Below are positions 31,996-41,000 of a stretch of 64,000 nt of DNA, piece after piece. Numbering within the stretch: the stretch's first letter is position 1; each line of letters begins with the position of its first letter. Under the pieces are notes generated by a model that was given only the letters and a program-made list of their open reading frames with translations, was not told the origin of the DNA and did no database searches. The position numbers and the translations under genes were made by a program. The stretch is taken from assembly GCF_000470315.2 (NCBI RefSeq), contig NZ_CBRF02000008.1:1-64000 (forward strand). Direction: 5' to 3'. This stretch comes from Psychromonas sp. SP041. GTDB taxonomy: Bacteria > Pseudomonadota > Gammaproteobacteria > Enterobacterales > Psychromonadaceae.

Positions 31996-32877
31996 CTATT
32001 GAGTTTGTATGTTTTGGCTAACGTTAGCATGGCGTTTACTGACCACGATACCAGTAAAAACAACAAAAATACTTCCCCATTGCCAAAGTGTTAATATCTC
32101 ATTTAGTAATAATGCCGATAATAACAAAGCAAAAATAGGGACTAAGTTTGAATAAGCTGCGGCGGTTAATACTGAGCTTTTTGCAAGTGCATAGTTATAC
32201 ATCCCATAAGCACCTAGTGTCACCGCAGAACCTAAATAAACAATATTCATTAACGCATTAACATCATGTAGTGGTGGTAACTCAATAAAGAATAAAAAAG
32301 GGGCAAAAAACACGGTACCTGAAAAACCTTGTAAAGCGATTAATGACAAAGCGGAGTATCTATTCAATAAATTTTTCATACTAACAACATAGAAAGCAGC
32401 ACATACCATGGCTAAAAATTCTAACGTATTCCCGAGTAAAGGATTCGGAGCATGATCCGTATTAGGAGAAACCATACTTAACAAAATACTGCCCGCAATA
32501 CACAAACTGAAACCTATAATGATCTGCTTACTGAGTTTTTCTTTAATTAAGAAGAACGCAAACAAGGCCACCATTAATGGTAAGCAAGAGACAATAATGC
32601 CAGCCTGTGAGGCAGAGGTATATTGCATTGCATAACCTTCAAATAAAAAATATAAACACGGCTCAGCTAACGACATAACCAACAACCACTTCCAATCGCC
32701 CTGTTGATACTCAAAACGTTTTATCCAACGCCACAAACATAGACAAATGAGAAGAGTGATTAACATCCGTAAAAAAATAACAAAAGACGGAGGGTAAATA
32801 TCAATCGCCGCTTTCAAAGCAACAAAGGAACTACCCCATAAAAAAGTAGCGATTATAAAACAGAGTCCTGCTGGCAT
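31996..32877 (-). CDS. EamA/DMT family transporter
   Basis: 293 residues with about ten membrane helices and two EamA repeats (ATFLWGSSFVALKAA at the start of the first; LLGNTLEFLAMVCAAFYVVSMK in the second). This family exports metabolites or amino acids; the substrate is unknown. It lies upstream of acpH. Confidence 0.88.
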   Translation of the reverse strand: MPAGLCFIIATFLWGSSFVALKAAIDIYPPSFVIFLRMLITLLICLCLWRWIKRFEYQQGDWKWLLVMSLAEPCLYFLFEGYAMQYTSASQAGIIVSCLPLMVALFAFFLIKEKLSKQIIIGFSLCIAGSILLSMVSPNTDHAPNPLLGNTLEFLAMVCAAFYVVSMKNLLNRYSALSLIALQGFSGTVFFAPFLFFIELPPLHDVNALMNIVYLGSAVTLGAYGMYNYALAKSSVLTAAAYSNLVPIFALLLSALLLNEILTLWQWGSIFVVFTGIVVSKRHANVSQNIQTQ

Positions 32878-33036
32878 AGGTTATCTCTAAAAATACATCA
32901 AGGGCGGTAAAATGATGACTGTAAAACTACTTTTATTTTTTATCATCACTTTAAAAGAGCACTATTAATAGCCGTTAAGTAATACACGTTAGGTAATAGG
33001 CCTTAGGGTGTTACTAGGAGGTAGTAATGTCCATGT

Positions 33037-33528
33037 TTATTCTATTTCTTGATGATATAAAACGAACCCTCTCGCTTGGTAATTAGCGAGTGCACTAGGG
33101 TGATCCAAACTGCACGTATGCACCCAAACTCGCTTAGCATTACAAACAGTCCAAGCTTGTTGAATTGCATACGTTAATAAATAGCCACCAAAACCTTTAC
33201 CAATAAAAGTAGGTGCCAATCCAAAATATTTAATTTCAACTTCCTGTTCTTCACTTACTTCTAACTCAAAATAACCCGCGATAGCACCTTGATAATACGC
33301 CACCCAAGTACGTAAATTATCGCGCTCAGCGTAGGACTTCCAACTTTCATCAGACTCATTTAATTTGTCCAACCACTGCCATTTCTCGCCTACCAAAGAA
33401 TATAAGAAACGATTAAAGCGATATTCTTTGATAATGGCTTCGGAAAGAGTTAAGTCTTCAACTTTTGGTTTTTCGTTAAGTTGTTCCGCTTGGTTCATTT
33501 CTAAATAATAGATAGTCGTTTGACTCAT
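33037..33528 (-). CDS. GNAT family N-acetyltransferase
   Basis: 163 residues. The acetyl-CoA motif is FIGKGFGGYLLTYAIQQAW (about 110-128), preceded by the beta strand VEIKYFGLAP. The late VHTCSLDHPSALANYQARGF is a GNAT signature. Its overall pattern is close to marine and rhizobial GNATs annotated only by family. AAGGGAACAG precedes the start. Confidence 0.85.
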   Translation of the reverse strand: MSQTTIYYLEMNQAEQLNEKPKVEDLTLSEAIIKEYRFNRFLYSLVGEKWQWLDKLNESDESWKSYAERDNLRTWVAYYQGAIAGYFELEVSEEQEVEIKYFGLAPTFIGKGFGGYLLTYAIQQAWTVCNAKRVWVHTCSLDHPSALANYQARGFVLYHQEIE

Positions 33529-33590
33529 TCTGTTCCCTTATTGACACCATCTCAGCTATAACTTTACGCTTATAACAATACATTTAAGCA

Positions 33591-34370
33591 CTAGTGAGTC
33601 GTCGCTTTTTCATATAACTCTTTAAAACCTTTAGCACTAAATACAAAGCTTTCTTCGCCTGTATAAGGCTTTAATTTAACCACTGTACTCTTCATGAATT
33701 GATCAAGCACAAAGTCATTACCTTCTTCTGTATCGGCATAAAACGCCACTATTTTCTCTTTACATAAAAGAGTGAATTTAACTAAATCACCATTAACATA
33801 CATAGGTACTGACTGAGATTTCTGAAGAGATTCATCTTCACAGCCTTTTTCTGCACTTGCTTGAAAGAACACACTCAAATCTTGATATGATCCTCTGCCT
33901 AATATAGCGACTAATGATCCGCTAACGACTTCTTTAGTAATAATCATTTTCTGTTTTTTATTAATGTACCAACCTTTGCTGTCTTCCACTTTGGCTTGGA
34001 GAGAAATGTTATCTAAATACTTAGGCATATCATCAACATAAATATCTACCGCTCTGGCAAAGTTTTTCCAACGCTCTTTTACAGGCACATAATAATAAGC
34101 CAAATCGATAGCTTGACCATTAACGGTCAATTCCCATAAGCCTTTGTAATTAGCGTCTTGTATTGCCACTTGGTCAATAATAATATTTTCAGGCAACACA
34201 TCACCACATGGACTACATAGCTTTTGAATAACATGGATATTTTCAGTTTGTAAAAGCTGCAAAGCGGCATTCGCTTCTTTCTTGCTGATTCGTTGAGCTT
34301 GATCGGCATAAGCAATGGTATAAACAGTGCATCCAAGAAACACGACTAACAAACGTTTGATGATATTCAT
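33591..34370 (-). CDS. Exported protein of unknown function with CxxC
   Basis: 259 residues with a signal peptide (residues 1-22, ending at AYA-DQ). A C52-SP-C55 pair is near the mature N-terminus. I recognise no domain. There is a second set of Cys in KGCEDES and LLCKEK. It is presumably periplasmic. It lies between a GNAT gene and the regulator gene, all on one strand, but with gaps of 60-110 nt. Confidence 0.7.
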   Translation of the reverse strand: MNIIKRLLVVFLGCTVYTIAYADQAQRISKKEANAALQLLQTENIHVIQKLCSPCGDVLPENIIIDQVAIQDANYKGLWELTVNGQAIDLAYYYVPVKERWKNFARAVDIYVDDMPKYLDNISLQAKVEDSKGWYINKKQKMIITKEVVSGSLVAILGRGSYQDLSVFFQASAEKGCEDESLQKSQSVPMYVNGDLVKFTLLCKEKIVAFYADTEEGNDFVLDQFMKSTVVKLKPYTGEESFVFSAKGFKELYEKATTH

Positions 34371-34483
34371 TAATTTTTTGAACCTTATTTTTATAAGCCA
34401 TTTATTTGTAAGAAATTGCTTTGTAATTAACTTTCTCTGTTAAGGATTTTTTATATTAACTTTTTTTATATTAAGTGTTTATA

Positions 34484-35020
34484 TTAAGAATAATGAATAA
34501 TATTGAAAAAACGTAAAGGGATATCACCAGTATTACGATAAATATGAGGCTGATCGGCATTAAACTTAGCTTTTTCGCCTGTATTCAATGTATTCCATTG
34601 TCCACCAGCAAAATATTCCATGCAACCACTAGTGACGACAATATGCTCTATAACGCCTATTTGATGAGCCTCTGAATGTTGCTCATGACCCACTGTAAAA
34701 CATAGCTCAAACATCTCAATACCGGTGCTTTGATCATATTCGAAAATAGTTTCAATACTAACAGTATGTTCTTGATTAAAACCTTTAGTGCCACTATCTA
34801 AGGGGTTCTTTTGCCCTAAAAACTCTGATAAAGGTAATTCAAAACCTGTCGCTATTTTCCATAGTTTAGCAATTGTCGGACTTGATTCACCTCGTTCTAT
34901 TTGTCCTAACATTGCCTTGGAAACACCACAATGTTGACTTGCTACCTCTAAACTCCAGCCTTTATTAGCTCGAATTTTTTTCAGCTGTGTGGCTACTGTT
35001 TTATTGATTGAATCAGACAT
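34484..35020 (-). CDS. XRE/cupin transcriptional regulator, SutR (YdcN)-like
   Basis: 178 residues from the ATG at 35020, since the longer frame runs through the operator repeats and the divergent promoter. N-terminal helix-turn-helix (LKKIRANKGWSLEVASQHCGVSKAMLGQIERGESSPTI, here split: recognition part KAMLGQIERGES). A C-terminal cupin domain spans about 100-175. In E. coli the ydcN (sutR) regulator is divergent from the BenE-family gene ydcO, the same pairing as here. It probably controls itself and the transporter. Confidence 0.86.
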   Translation of the reverse strand: MSDSINKTVATQLKKIRANKGWSLEVASQHCGVSKAMLGQIERGESSPTIAKLWKIATGFELPLSEFLGQKNPLDSGTKGFNQEHTVSIETIFEYDQSTGIEMFELCFTVGHEQHSEAHQIGVIEHIVVTSGCMEYFAGGQWNTLNTGEKAKFNADQPHIYRNTGDIPLRFFNIIHYS

Positions 35021-35028
35021 ATTTACCT

Positions 35029-35072
35029 TGTACGTTATAACAGCCAATGTTAACTTTGTTTTTTGTACGTTA
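35029..35072. promoter_or_regulatory. Direct repeats in the divergent regulator/transporter promoter
   Basis: TTGTACGTTA occurs at 35029-35038 and 35063-35072, 34 bp apart (about three helical turns). They lie between the two divergent start codons, so they are good candidates for the operator of the SutR-like protein. Confidence 0.6.
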
Positions 35073-35089
35073 AAACGCACAAGGCTATT

Positions 35090-36289
35090 ATGAAAACACT
35101 TTTCCAACAGGTCAACTCAATAATTGCAGCAATGAGTGCAGGGTTAGTCGCTGTGATCGTCGGATTTTCTAGCTCGATAGCATTAATATACCAATTGGTA
35201 ATCAATTTAGGTGGTGACAGCCATCTTGTGGCAAGTTGGCTTCTTGCACTAGGCACAAGTATGGGTATTTTAAGTATTTTACTTTCATACTGTTATCGCA
35301 TTCCAATACTTATTGCTTGGTCTACGCCAGGGGCCGCATTACTGATTGCCAACATACAAGGCTTTGACCTTAACCAAGCCGTTGGTGGTTTTATTGTCTG
35401 TGCATTGTTGCTATTTATTTTCCCACTATTAATACCATTGGATAAATTATTTAAATGGTTACCTACACAATTAGCATCAGCAATGTTGGCTGGTATTTTA
35501 TTGAAGTTTGGTTTTGCTGTTTTTACACAAATGGAACTTCAACCAATTTTAATTATTAGCATGTTTATCAGTTATTTATTAGCAAAAAGATTGATACCAC
35601 AATGGACCTTATTAATTGTCATCGTTATTTCAGCAATCTTAGCTTGGCACTTACAACTAATTGAAAGTAAAGTGATTGAATGGCAATGGAGTGAGTGGCA
35701 GTTTATCAAACCTGCATTTTCATGGTCAGTCATTGTGGGGATAAGTTTGCCTTTATTTATTGTCACTACTGCCGCTCAAAACTTACCAGGCATAGCCATG
35801 CTGCAAAGTTTTGGTTACCAAGTCCCCATTAAGCGAATTTTATCACTGACTGGTTTATTTAATATTATCGCAGCTCCGTTTGGTGGTTATGCACTCAACC
35901 TAGCAGCTATTAGTGCTTCAATTTGTATGACTGAAGAGGTACATAAAGATGCTAATAAACGCTATTGGGCAAGCATTTGGGCTGGTATTTTTTATATTAT
36001 TTTAGGGTTGCTAGCTGCCTATATCATTGCTTGGTTCGCCCTACTACCAGAGTCATTAATATTAGCCTTAGCGGGTATTGCATTATTTGGTACCATTACT
36101 CATAGCTTACAGCAAAGTGTTAATAGTAAATCTAAACACATTAACGAAGCAGCAGTGATCACCTTACTCATTACAGCATCTCCCATTGCTTTGTGGGGAT
36201 TGAGTTCAGTGATATGGGGCGTTATCGGAGGGTTGTTAGTTTTAATGTTCAGCCAATTAAGATTTAAAAAAACACCATTAAAAAGTTAA
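35090..36289 (+). CDS. BenE/YdcO family transporter
   Basis: 400 residues from the ATG at 35090; a TTG start at 35063 would place the start inside the operator repeat. About 12 membrane helices. Family features include VAVIVGFSSSIALIYQ at the N-terminus, AWSTPGAALL and the later TAAQNLPGIAMLQSFGY. The family is named for benzoate/H+ symport, but the E. coli YdcO substrate is not settled. The 3' end overlaps the convergent methyltransferase by 4 bases. Confidence 0.88.
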   Translation: MKTLFQQVNSIIAAMSAGLVAVIVGFSSSIALIYQLVINLGGDSHLVASWLLALGTSMGILSILLSYCYRIPILIAWSTPGAALLIANIQGFDLNQAVGGFIVCALLLFIFPLLIPLDKLFKWLPTQLASAMLAGILLKFGFAVFTQMELQPILIISMFISYLLAKRLIPQWTLLIVIVISAILAWHLQLIESKVIEWQWSEWQFIKPAFSWSVIVGISLPLFIVTTAAQNLPGIAMLQSFGYQVPIKRILSLTGLFNIIAAPFGGYALNLAAISASICMTEEVHKDANKRYWASIWAGIFYIILGLLAAYIIAWFALLPESLILALAGIALFGTITHSLQQSVNSKSKHINEAAVITLLITASPIALWGLSSVIWGVIGGLLVLMFSQLRFKKTPLKS

Positions 36290-37500
36290 CGTGATGCCTG
36301 AATTAAAAGATTACGGGGAGTAATATTGGCATCGCAAAATATTGATATATTCACTTGATAACCCGCCTCTTGCAAACTTAATGCACGGTCATAAACTAAC
36401 CATAACTCTAAGGAGCGACGAAAGAATTGTGATACTAACTCACCGCGTCTTAAGCGATTAAAACGCACTTTACCTTGCACTAAATACATCGATAAATCGG
36501 CTGGTAATTCAATATCCAATTGTTTATATGCTTTAACCCATTCTGCAAAATCTCTAAAGTTATTGGATAACAACGTTTTGGGAAAACTAGGTACGGTTAA
36601 GTAGTCTTCTGTTTTTAAAAGTGCCTTTTGTAAACAATCAAAACTTAAACGCCACCAAACTTCTTGATCATTTAATTGTGTTTGCCTTTCTCCAGACGTA
36701 CTTTGTTGTGTCACTGCTAACTTTAAGTCTTGCTTGCTTAAAGTGATTGATGACAACAATTGGCTTTGTTGTAAAGCATAAGAGGACACCGCTTGGTAAC
36801 TGTCATGTTCAGTCAAATGGTAGCAACATGGACTTATGGTTACTTTTTCTGTTAATGCTTTTTTAACACCATTAATAAGATGTACATGTAAATCACCACA
36901 AGCATGCAAAGCAACAACATGCTGTTCTTTATTAAGTAATTGGTTCCCCTCTCCCAACAAAACGTTAGCAACAAAGAAAGGTTGTAATATAGATTGTTGT
37001 TGGGCTAATGCCAGGCCTTGATTGCATAGCTCAGCATTCCATTCCACTGCACTGATTTCATTTTTTGTCTTATAATGAATCAACCTCCCTAAATGCCCTT
37101 TACCAGCACACCACTCTAAAACAGGAAGCGTCTCATCTATAGAATTAGAAAATCGATCTATTTGTATCCATTTTCGCCCTTTAATCCCTTTTTTTAACCA
37201 AAAAGGCATATCAAGATCATGGGTAAGATTGTTATTGTTAATATCAAAAAGTGGATCATTTATATTCAATAATTCGGGAATAAATTGCTTTAATAATGGA
37301 TATAACGAAGCAGGGTTTTTCTGATAATTCAGTAATTTATTATCATCGATACGGTGTAAAAAGTTAATTAATGCGCTATTGCCTGAAAAGGTGGGGTAAT
37401 CATTTAACATGAAAGCATTATAGTGCCAGTATTGTTTCGTTGCCGTTAAATAGCGATCAATCTTATCAAAATTATGTTTTAGCACACGACATTCCGCCAA
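36286..37500 (-). CDS. SAM-dependent methyltransferase
   Basis: 404 residues. The SAM-binding glycine motif is VLEWCAGKGHLGRLI, followed by the acidic end of strand 2 (SAVEWNAEL) and VVALHACGDLH. The SPCCYHL motif resembles the catalytic region of GSTCD-like/methyltransf_32 proteins, possibly acting on RNA, but that is inference. The start is uncertain: TTG at 37500 has no clear ribosome site, and GTG at 37485 follows GGCGGA by 6 nt. Confidence 0.8.
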   Translation of the reverse strand: MAECRVLKHNFDKIDRYLTATKQYWHYNAFMLNDYPTFSGNSALINFLHRIDDNKLLNYQKNPASLYPLLKQFIPELLNINDPLFDINNNNLTHDLDMPFWLKKGIKGRKWIQIDRFSNSIDETLPVLEWCAGKGHLGRLIHYKTKNEISAVEWNAELCNQGLALAQQQSILQPFFVANVLLGEGNQLLNKEQHVVALHACGDLHVHLINGVKKALTEKVTISPCCYHLTEHDSYQAVSSYALQQSQLLSSITLSKQDLKLAVTQQSTSGERQTQLNDQEVWWRLSFDCLQKALLKTEDYLTVPSFPKTLLSNNFRDFAEWVKAYKQLDIELPADLSMYLVQGKVRFNRLRRGELVSQFFRRSLELWLVYDRALSLQEAGYQVNISIFCDANITPRNLLIQASR

Positions 37501-38131
37501 AGCTTCAAAAAATACGTTTAAGTTTTTAAATTGCTTAAATACAAACTTTATTATCGAATAACATTGGTAATCATTCTATACAAAAATTGATAAAAAATGA
37601 TTGAATAACCTCGATAATAAAATGATGTTCTGATTATAAGTGGATGGTCATCGATTATAAAATAGTATTTAATCACTGAATCAAAAAATACTTTAAAATT
37701 CATTTAAATCAAACAATTACAAATTAAAATATAAATTTAATTAACAAAAAACAAACTATTCACAATTAGATATCGAAAAACCTTACACTAAATTATCTCA
37801 ACGAATATCTTTTAAATATAAAATTTAAACTAACCAAAAGTAGTTATAAACAAAAGATCACTGAAAAACAAATTACATTAAAAACAAATAGTTACGATAA
37901 TTTCATATTCCTCATAAATAAATTAATGCTTAAAACTTAAACTACAAATTTATTTATACTCCAAAAACACTGTTGAATAACTTTACAACTTAAATAAAAT
38001 ATCAAATAAAAAGCACAAAAAACACCTTTTAATTGAATTAAGTTATTGAAAAACAACAAATTTAAAAGTTGGCATATTATATGCTCCATTACTATATATG
38101 GAATTATCCATTTATACGAAGGAGAGAACAC
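37501..38131. other. Very A+T-rich gene-free spacer
   Basis: About 630 bp of poly-A/T-rich sequence with no reading frame of interest. It precedes the PEP-CTERM-like gene and must hold its promoter. I saw no hairpin or repeat worth naming. Such A+T density would favour H-NS-type binding, which is inference only. Confidence 0.6.
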
Positions 38132-38665
38132 ATGAAAAAAATTATTTCTTTAGCAATAACTTCACTAATATTTTTATTAGTATCTAATACAGCATCTGCT
38201 GTGCCTATTACAGGTAGAATTGATTTTACAGGTACAGCTACCGTGGTTAAATCAGGAACAACTGTTAGTACAATTACTTTTAGCCCTTATTCAAGCGTTG
38301 TATCTGATCCTTCTCTTGTAACAGGTGATTTTACACCTGAACTTGGTGGGGCAGTGGCATTTACTAATTTCGATGCAAGCACACCACTTAATCTTTTATG
38401 GACTACTAGTAATTTCACCTTTACGATAACAAATGTACTAGTAAATGCATTTAACAGCACTCTAGAATTGAGTGGTTTAGGTACTATATCTAGCTCTATT
38501 GCAGGCTTAGATGACACTGCAGGTACATGGGTAATAACTGCAAATGGCGGAAGTACGAATGTATCTTTCTCTTCAACTACTATTCCAGCTCCAGCTGGTG
38601 CAGCATTATTAGGTTTATCTCTATTAGGTTTTGGTTTCGCTCGTCGTAACAAAAAAGCTAAATAA
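38132..38665 (+). CDS. Exported protein with PEP-CTERM-like sorting tail
   Basis: 178 residues from the ATG at 38132 (GGAGAG upstream). Signal peptide 1-23 (ends SASA-VPITG). A Ser/Thr/Asn-rich body without Cys. The C-terminus IPAPAGAALLGLSLLGFGFARRNKKA has the three-part form of PEP-CTERM signals: Pro-x-Pro motif, hydrophobic helix, Arg-rich end. The usual P-E-P is P-A-P here. Such proteins are processed by an exosortase at the membrane and often linked to exopolysaccharide. No exosortase is in view. Confidence 0.8.
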   Translation: MKKIISLAITSLIFLLVSNTASAVPITGRIDFTGTATVVKSGTTVSTITFSPYSSVVSDPSLVTGDFTPELGGAVAFTNFDASTPLNLLWTTSNFTFTITNVLVNAFNSTLELSGLGTISSSIAGLDDTAGTWVITANGGSTNVSFSSTTIPAPAGAALLGLSLLGFGFARRNKKAK

Positions 38666-38697
38666 GACGCTTTTCTTTATAAACTGAATAATTCTAT

Positions 38698-38733
38698 AAA
38701 GCCTAACAGTCGTTTGATTGTTAGGCTTTTTTA
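38698..38733 (+). terminator. Terminator after the PEP-CTERM-like gene
   Basis: AAGCCTAACA and TGTTAGGCTT pair with a short loop, followed by TTTTTAT. Confidence 0.85.
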
Positions 38734-38787
38734 TATCAACACTGACTAGTATTAAATATTAATTAAGAAACGTGTACTCAATATATC

Positions 38788-38976
38788 TTACTTTTTGTTA
38801 TTAACTTTTGTACTCGCTTTGCTATCTATTCCACATGCTTTATCTTTATTAGGCTCTTCATTGTCTGATGCCACAGGGTCGCTACAACAACTGCCAAAGT
38901 GAACGCCATCTAACCATTGCTGTAACTCTTCTTCGCTCGGTTTGTTAGCTTTATTTATTTCTTTTTTATCAGTCAT
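38788..38976 (-). CDS. Small hydrophilic protein of unknown function
   Basis: 62 residues, charged, with a CCSD pair and one more Cys (KACGID). AAAGGAAAG lies 4 nt before the ATG, a good ribosome site, which argues it is real. No domain recognised. The Cys residues could bind metal, an inference. It lies 55 nt downstream of the larger zinc-ribbon-like gene and could share its transcript. Confidence 0.55.
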   Translation of the reverse strand: MTDKKEINKANKPSEEELQQWLDGVHFGSCCSDPVASDNEEPNKDKACGIDSKASTKVNNKK

Positions 38977-39031
38977 ATACTTTCCTTTGCAAGTAAAAAT
39001 ATTCTTTATTAGAGGACCTTATTAGAAAACC

Positions 39032-39685
39032 TTAAATACCAATGCTATCTAGTATTTCTAAGAACACATCTTCTCGAGTTTTAGGCGTTAAGTTTGGATA
39101 CAAACGACATAAGCGGATTGCTTGGCTAAACTTCTTTTTACCTAACACACTCAAAACTCTTGTAAACAATGCTTCATCTAAGAAAAATGTTTTAACTGCA
39201 TGTGTTACTGCGTCATCTAAAGAGACGTATTGCACCCCATCAAATTCAAAACTTTCATTATCGCTATCCACTGCTAATAACTCATTGTTAATAACAAGTG
39301 GCCAGCCTTGATAATTAATACGCGCTTGCATCATTTCAAACATAGGCCATGCACTACGCTTGAAGCCTTCAAACGCACTACCTTCAAACTCTGACTCTTC
39401 TAACTCTTGTTTCGTCCAATTAGACCCGATACTAAGCACTTTCTGATGTTTGGCAGTAAGAGCTTGTTTAACAGCATCACGATAACTGTAAATAGAAGGA
39501 AATGCAGAACGCTTTACGATATTCGCACACTCTTTACAACTAGGTAAACTCAGTGCTTGGTGATCTAATATATTGATTTCGTATTCATGCCTAGGGAACT
39601 TAATTTTTTTATCGCTTGGCTCACCACAAAACCAGCAAGTATTACGATAGTTAAAAGGAACTTCGACAGCAGAGAAAGTGGCCAT
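39032..39685 (-). CDS. Protein of unknown function with zinc-type cysteine pairs
   Basis: 217 residues from the ATG at 39685 (GGGTG upstream; a GTG 9 nt earlier is the alternative). Two CxxC pairs (CWFC near residue 16 and SCKEC near 48) look like a zinc ribbon or an HNH-like metal site, but no clear HNH residues follow. The C-terminal half is helical. Function unknown. Confidence 0.75.
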   Translation of the reverse strand: MATFSAVEVPFNYRNTCWFCGEPSDKKIKFPRHEYEINILDHQALSLPSCKECANIVKRSAFPSIYSYRDAVKQALTAKHQKVLSIGSNWTKQELEESEFEGSAFEGFKRSAWPMFEMMQARINYQGWPLVINNELLAVDSDNESFEFDGVQYVSLDDAVTHAVKTFFLDEALFTRVLSVLGKKKFSQAIRLCRLYPNLTPKTREDVFLEILDSIGI

Positions 39686-39763
39686 ATTATTCACCCATAA
39701 AAAGAGCTAAGGGTACGTTTTGAATCACCAATAATCAATGATCAATAATCTAATTTCTTCGGC

Positions 39764-40023
39764 ATATATACTCATTACAGTTCAAAGTGCTTTGTTCAGT
39801 CATTAGCTTGGGCTCCAAATCAAGGCGCAACATGATGACAATGGAGAGTCCTTATCGAAGGTTGCAACGCAGGCTAACAACCTAGAGGGCAGGCTATGAA
39901 GTAAACACCTTTGTTGTTAGAAAGTGTCAATTTAACCTGTTAGATCTTTCTCTTTCTACCTAGCATCTGTTCACTTCCACCGTTTTCTGAATTTTGCACC
40001 TTGAATGGTAACGGGTATACATA
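39764..40023 (+). repeat. Interspersed inverted-repeat element, copy 2 (MITE-like)
   Basis: The ends are inverted: left atatatactcattacagttcaaagtgc; the right end reads tgtatacccgttaccattcaaggtgc in complement. The interior block gcgcaacatgatgacaatgg and ccttatcgaaggttgcaacg matches copy 1 reversed. This copy carries about 90 bp more than copy 1 in its right half. There is no reading frame; a non-autonomous mobile element or an old palindromic repeat is likely. Confidence 0.75.
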
Positions 40024-40336
40024 AGCGAATAAATATTAAAGATGTGCTTATACCAAAAGAATTAATAAGGTAATCATTCTTGCTGGTTAAAATCCCCCCC
40101 TAACTGCGTTCTGAGTTTTGAAGTGAGAACAACTATCTTCTACAACTCACGCCTTATTAGTGTTAATTTTTCCTGCGCAATTTCTGATCACTTATTTAAT
40201 TCCATTGCTATTAGTCATCGATCTGATTGCAGTAAGGAATGGTAAGAATAGTGGCAAGGTTAATGATAGGTAATTACACAAATTTCAGAACAGGGTCCGA
40301 TATGATAAAAGCTTTTCTAATACGTAAAAACAGGAA

Positions 40337-40356
40337 AGGGCAGCCGAAGCTGCCCT
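40337..40356 (-). terminator. Terminator of the CsrB-like RNA
   Basis: AGGGCAGC-TTCG-GCTGCCCT on the minus strand, with the very stable UUCG loop, then TTTCCTGTTTTT. The terminal T tract is interrupted, but the stem is strong. Confidence 0.8.
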
Positions 40357-40569
40357 AATTTAGTCACACTATCAAATCCATGATAGAAGTTGCTCCATGC
40401 AATAAATCCATTTGACTACTGCCATACTAGGCATCCTCTTCCCAAATCCTTTGAGCTTCTTCCTTGTTTCATATCCTTATCCGATAAACATCCAGTTCAT
40501 CAATCCAACATCCTGCTGGCTTCTTCCATGACACATCCATATTTAATAAACATCCTGCTTATTAACTGC

Positions 40570-41000
40570 TCCCTATCCTTGGAAGGTGTCCTTTTTACAT
40601 CCTGTAATATCTTCCGTGCTCTTCCTTAAATGATAAACATCCTGCTTATCTAACTCCAGTCCTTGAAGCGTCCTTATTACGTCCTGTAATATCTTCCGTG
40701 TTCTTCCTTAACGATAAACATCCTGCTTATCTAACTCCATCAACCCTTGAAGCGTCCTTATTACGTCCTGTAATATCTTCCGTGTTCTTCCTTAACGATA
40801 AACATCCTGCTTATCTAACTCCAATCCTTGAAGCGTCCTTATTACGTCCTGTAATATCTTCCTTGTTCTTCCTTAACGATAAACATCCTGCTTATCTAAC
40901 TCCAATCCTTGAAGCGTCCTTATTACGTCCTGTAATATCTTCCGTGTTCTTCCTTAACGATAAACATCCTGCTTATCTAACTCCAATCCTTGAAGTGTCC
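40570..41000 (-). repeat. 81-nt tandem repeats inside the CsrB-like RNA
   Basis: The anchor aacatcctgc starts at 40636, 40717, 40801, 40882 and 40963: spacings 81, 84, 81 and 81 nt. Units are almost identical; one has a 3-nt insertion. More diverged units flank both sides (40487, 40549). Each unit supplies about seven GGA motifs. Confidence 0.92.

Noticed and set aside
40570-41000. CRISPR array
   Set aside because: Units are nearly identical over their whole 81 nt; there are no variable spacers alternating with short repeats, and no cas genes.
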